Assembly (NCBI GenBank): GCA_046757585.1
Contig: JBHHYR010000004.1
Coordinates: forward strand, 1-50,460
Direction of reading: 5' to 3'
Length of the DNA stretch: 50,460 nucleotides
DNA from: JBHHYR01 sp046757585
GTDB taxonomy: Bacteria; Desulfobacterota; Binatia; HRBIN30
Shown here: positions 50,029-50,460 of the stretch, in pieces
Position numbering within the stretch: position 1 is the first letter of the stretch
Layout of the letters: every line of letters starts with the position of its first letter
Notes under the pieces: generated by a model
Database searches by the model: none
The model's input: only the letters and a program-made list of their open reading frames with translations
What the model was told of the DNA's origin: nothing
Translations under genes and position numbers: made by a program

Positions 50029-50041
50029 GAGGGGGTCGAGC

Positions 50042-50368
50042 ATGGTAAAATTCTGCGTCATCTATCAGGGAAGGCCAGAAAACCCCGAGGAGTTTGATCA
50101 ACACTACTGGAACGGGCACCTGCCGATCATTGCGCGCTGGCCCAAGATTCGGCGGATCACGCTCACCCGTTGCCGCCAGCTGAACGAGGAGTGCTACATG
50201 ATTGCCGAGTTCTCGTTCGATACGCTTGCGGACCTCGAGGCGGCACTGGCATCGCCGGAGCGCAAGGAAGCCGGCCGTGATCGGCTGAACTTCCCGAAGT
50301 TCTACGGCACCATTCGGCATCAGATCTTCGACGTACGTGACTACCCGGTTCCGGGCGGCGTGGCCTAG
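50042..50368 (+). CDS. EthD-like dimeric alpha/beta-barrel protein
   Basis: A 108-residue protein with the EthD/ferredoxin-like pattern: MVKFCVIYQGRPENPEEFDQHYWNGHLPII at the start, and ECYMIAEFSFDTLADLEAALASPERKEAGRD later, the H in GHLPI and the DLEAAL helix being typical. Family members include enzymes and accessory proteins in degradation of ethers, polyketides and aromatics. It is preceded by GAGAGGGGG and lies 13 bases after the second UbiD gene. It is the last gene of the operon seen in this window. Confidence 0.82.
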   Translation: MVKFCVIYQGRPENPEEFDQHYWNGHLPIIARWPKIRRITLTRCRQLNEECYMIAEFSFDTLADLEAALASPERKEAGRDRLNFPKFYGTIRHQIFDVRDYPVPGGVA

Positions 50369-50460
50369 CTCTGCAGGGGCGCACGAGGCAGCGTGCCGGC
50401 GCGCACGGCGCGCTCCTGTGCGGTGCCCGGCGGCGGCAGTAGCGGCGGTATATGATATGT
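50369..50460. promoter_or_regulatory. Downstream region with repeated AT-rich word
   Basis: No gene in these last 92 bases. The final 12 bases (50449-50460) are TATATGATATGT, identical to 36995-37006 upstream of the operon. They may be the start of a promoter or operator for the next transcription unit, cut by the window edge. Confidence 0.45.

Noticed and set aside
1..50460. Mobile elements, prophage or CRISPR
   Set aside because: No transposase, integrase, phage structural gene, cas gene or regular repeat array was seen in any frame.

Overview
The window is about 50 kb of GC-rich chromosome from a Gram-negative bacterium. Outer-membrane markers are BamD, the MlaE/MlaF lipid transporter, a DUF1302-type barrel and several lipoproteins. 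The mix of a gliding-type ABC transporter (GldF/GldG with DUF4340), WPFF-repeat proteins, YCF48/MMPL pairs and UbiD decarboxylases suggests an uncultured soil or sediment lineage of the former Deltaproteobacteria, Binatota, Rokubacteria or NC10 kind. That placement is an inference from gene content, not a phylogeny. I saw no phage, transposase, integrase or CRISPR array.

Layout. 120-5025 (minus): NylA-like amidase, a secreted orphan, a WPFF-repeat protein, MlaE and MlaF. 5298-7575 (plus): an acetolactate synthase large subunit without its small subunit, and an orphan. 7600-10772 (minus): gltX, tRNA-Gln, tRNA-Glu, a VTT membrane protein and a frameshifted haem-lipoprotein. 10956-14062 (plus): the DUF1302 barrel and hisC. 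14127-18589 (minus): a four-gene gliding-type ABC transporter operon, divergent from polA. 18794-23381 (plus): polA, then an ECF sigma factor, its zinc anti-sigma factor and two orphans. 23378-30981 (minus): a sulfur block made of sat, a Usp protein, an SLC13 anion permease, a radical SAM protein, a degenerate E1-like protein, a CysM-type cysteine synthase, a MoaD/ThiS-like sulfur carrier and a canonical MoeB-type E1. 31081-36845: bamD, a ferritin-like protein, tRNA-Gly, a small orphan, a PKD lipoprotein, tRNA-Cys, an MFS carrier and a peroxiredoxin. 37191-50368 (plus): one tightly packed 13-gene operon.

The two most interesting regions are these. (1) The 37-50 kb operon joins a YCF48/MMPL exporter pair, two amidase-signature hydrolases, a stand-alone GatC/AtzG-like 60-residue subunit, an unrecognised 49-residue protein, DUF2848, a cupin, DUF3179, two UbiD-like proteins (one fused to a Rieske ferredoxin domain) and an EthD-like protein. 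It reads as a pathway for an unknown amide-bearing and carboxylated compound. A 12-bp AT-rich word lies just upstream of the operon and again just after its last gene. (2) The sulfur block encodes the parts of a CysO/CysM-type protein-thiocarboxylate route to cysteine. It adds a second E1-fold protein that has lost its ATP and catalytic residues and is translationally coupled to a radical SAM protein with a CX8CX2C cluster motif.
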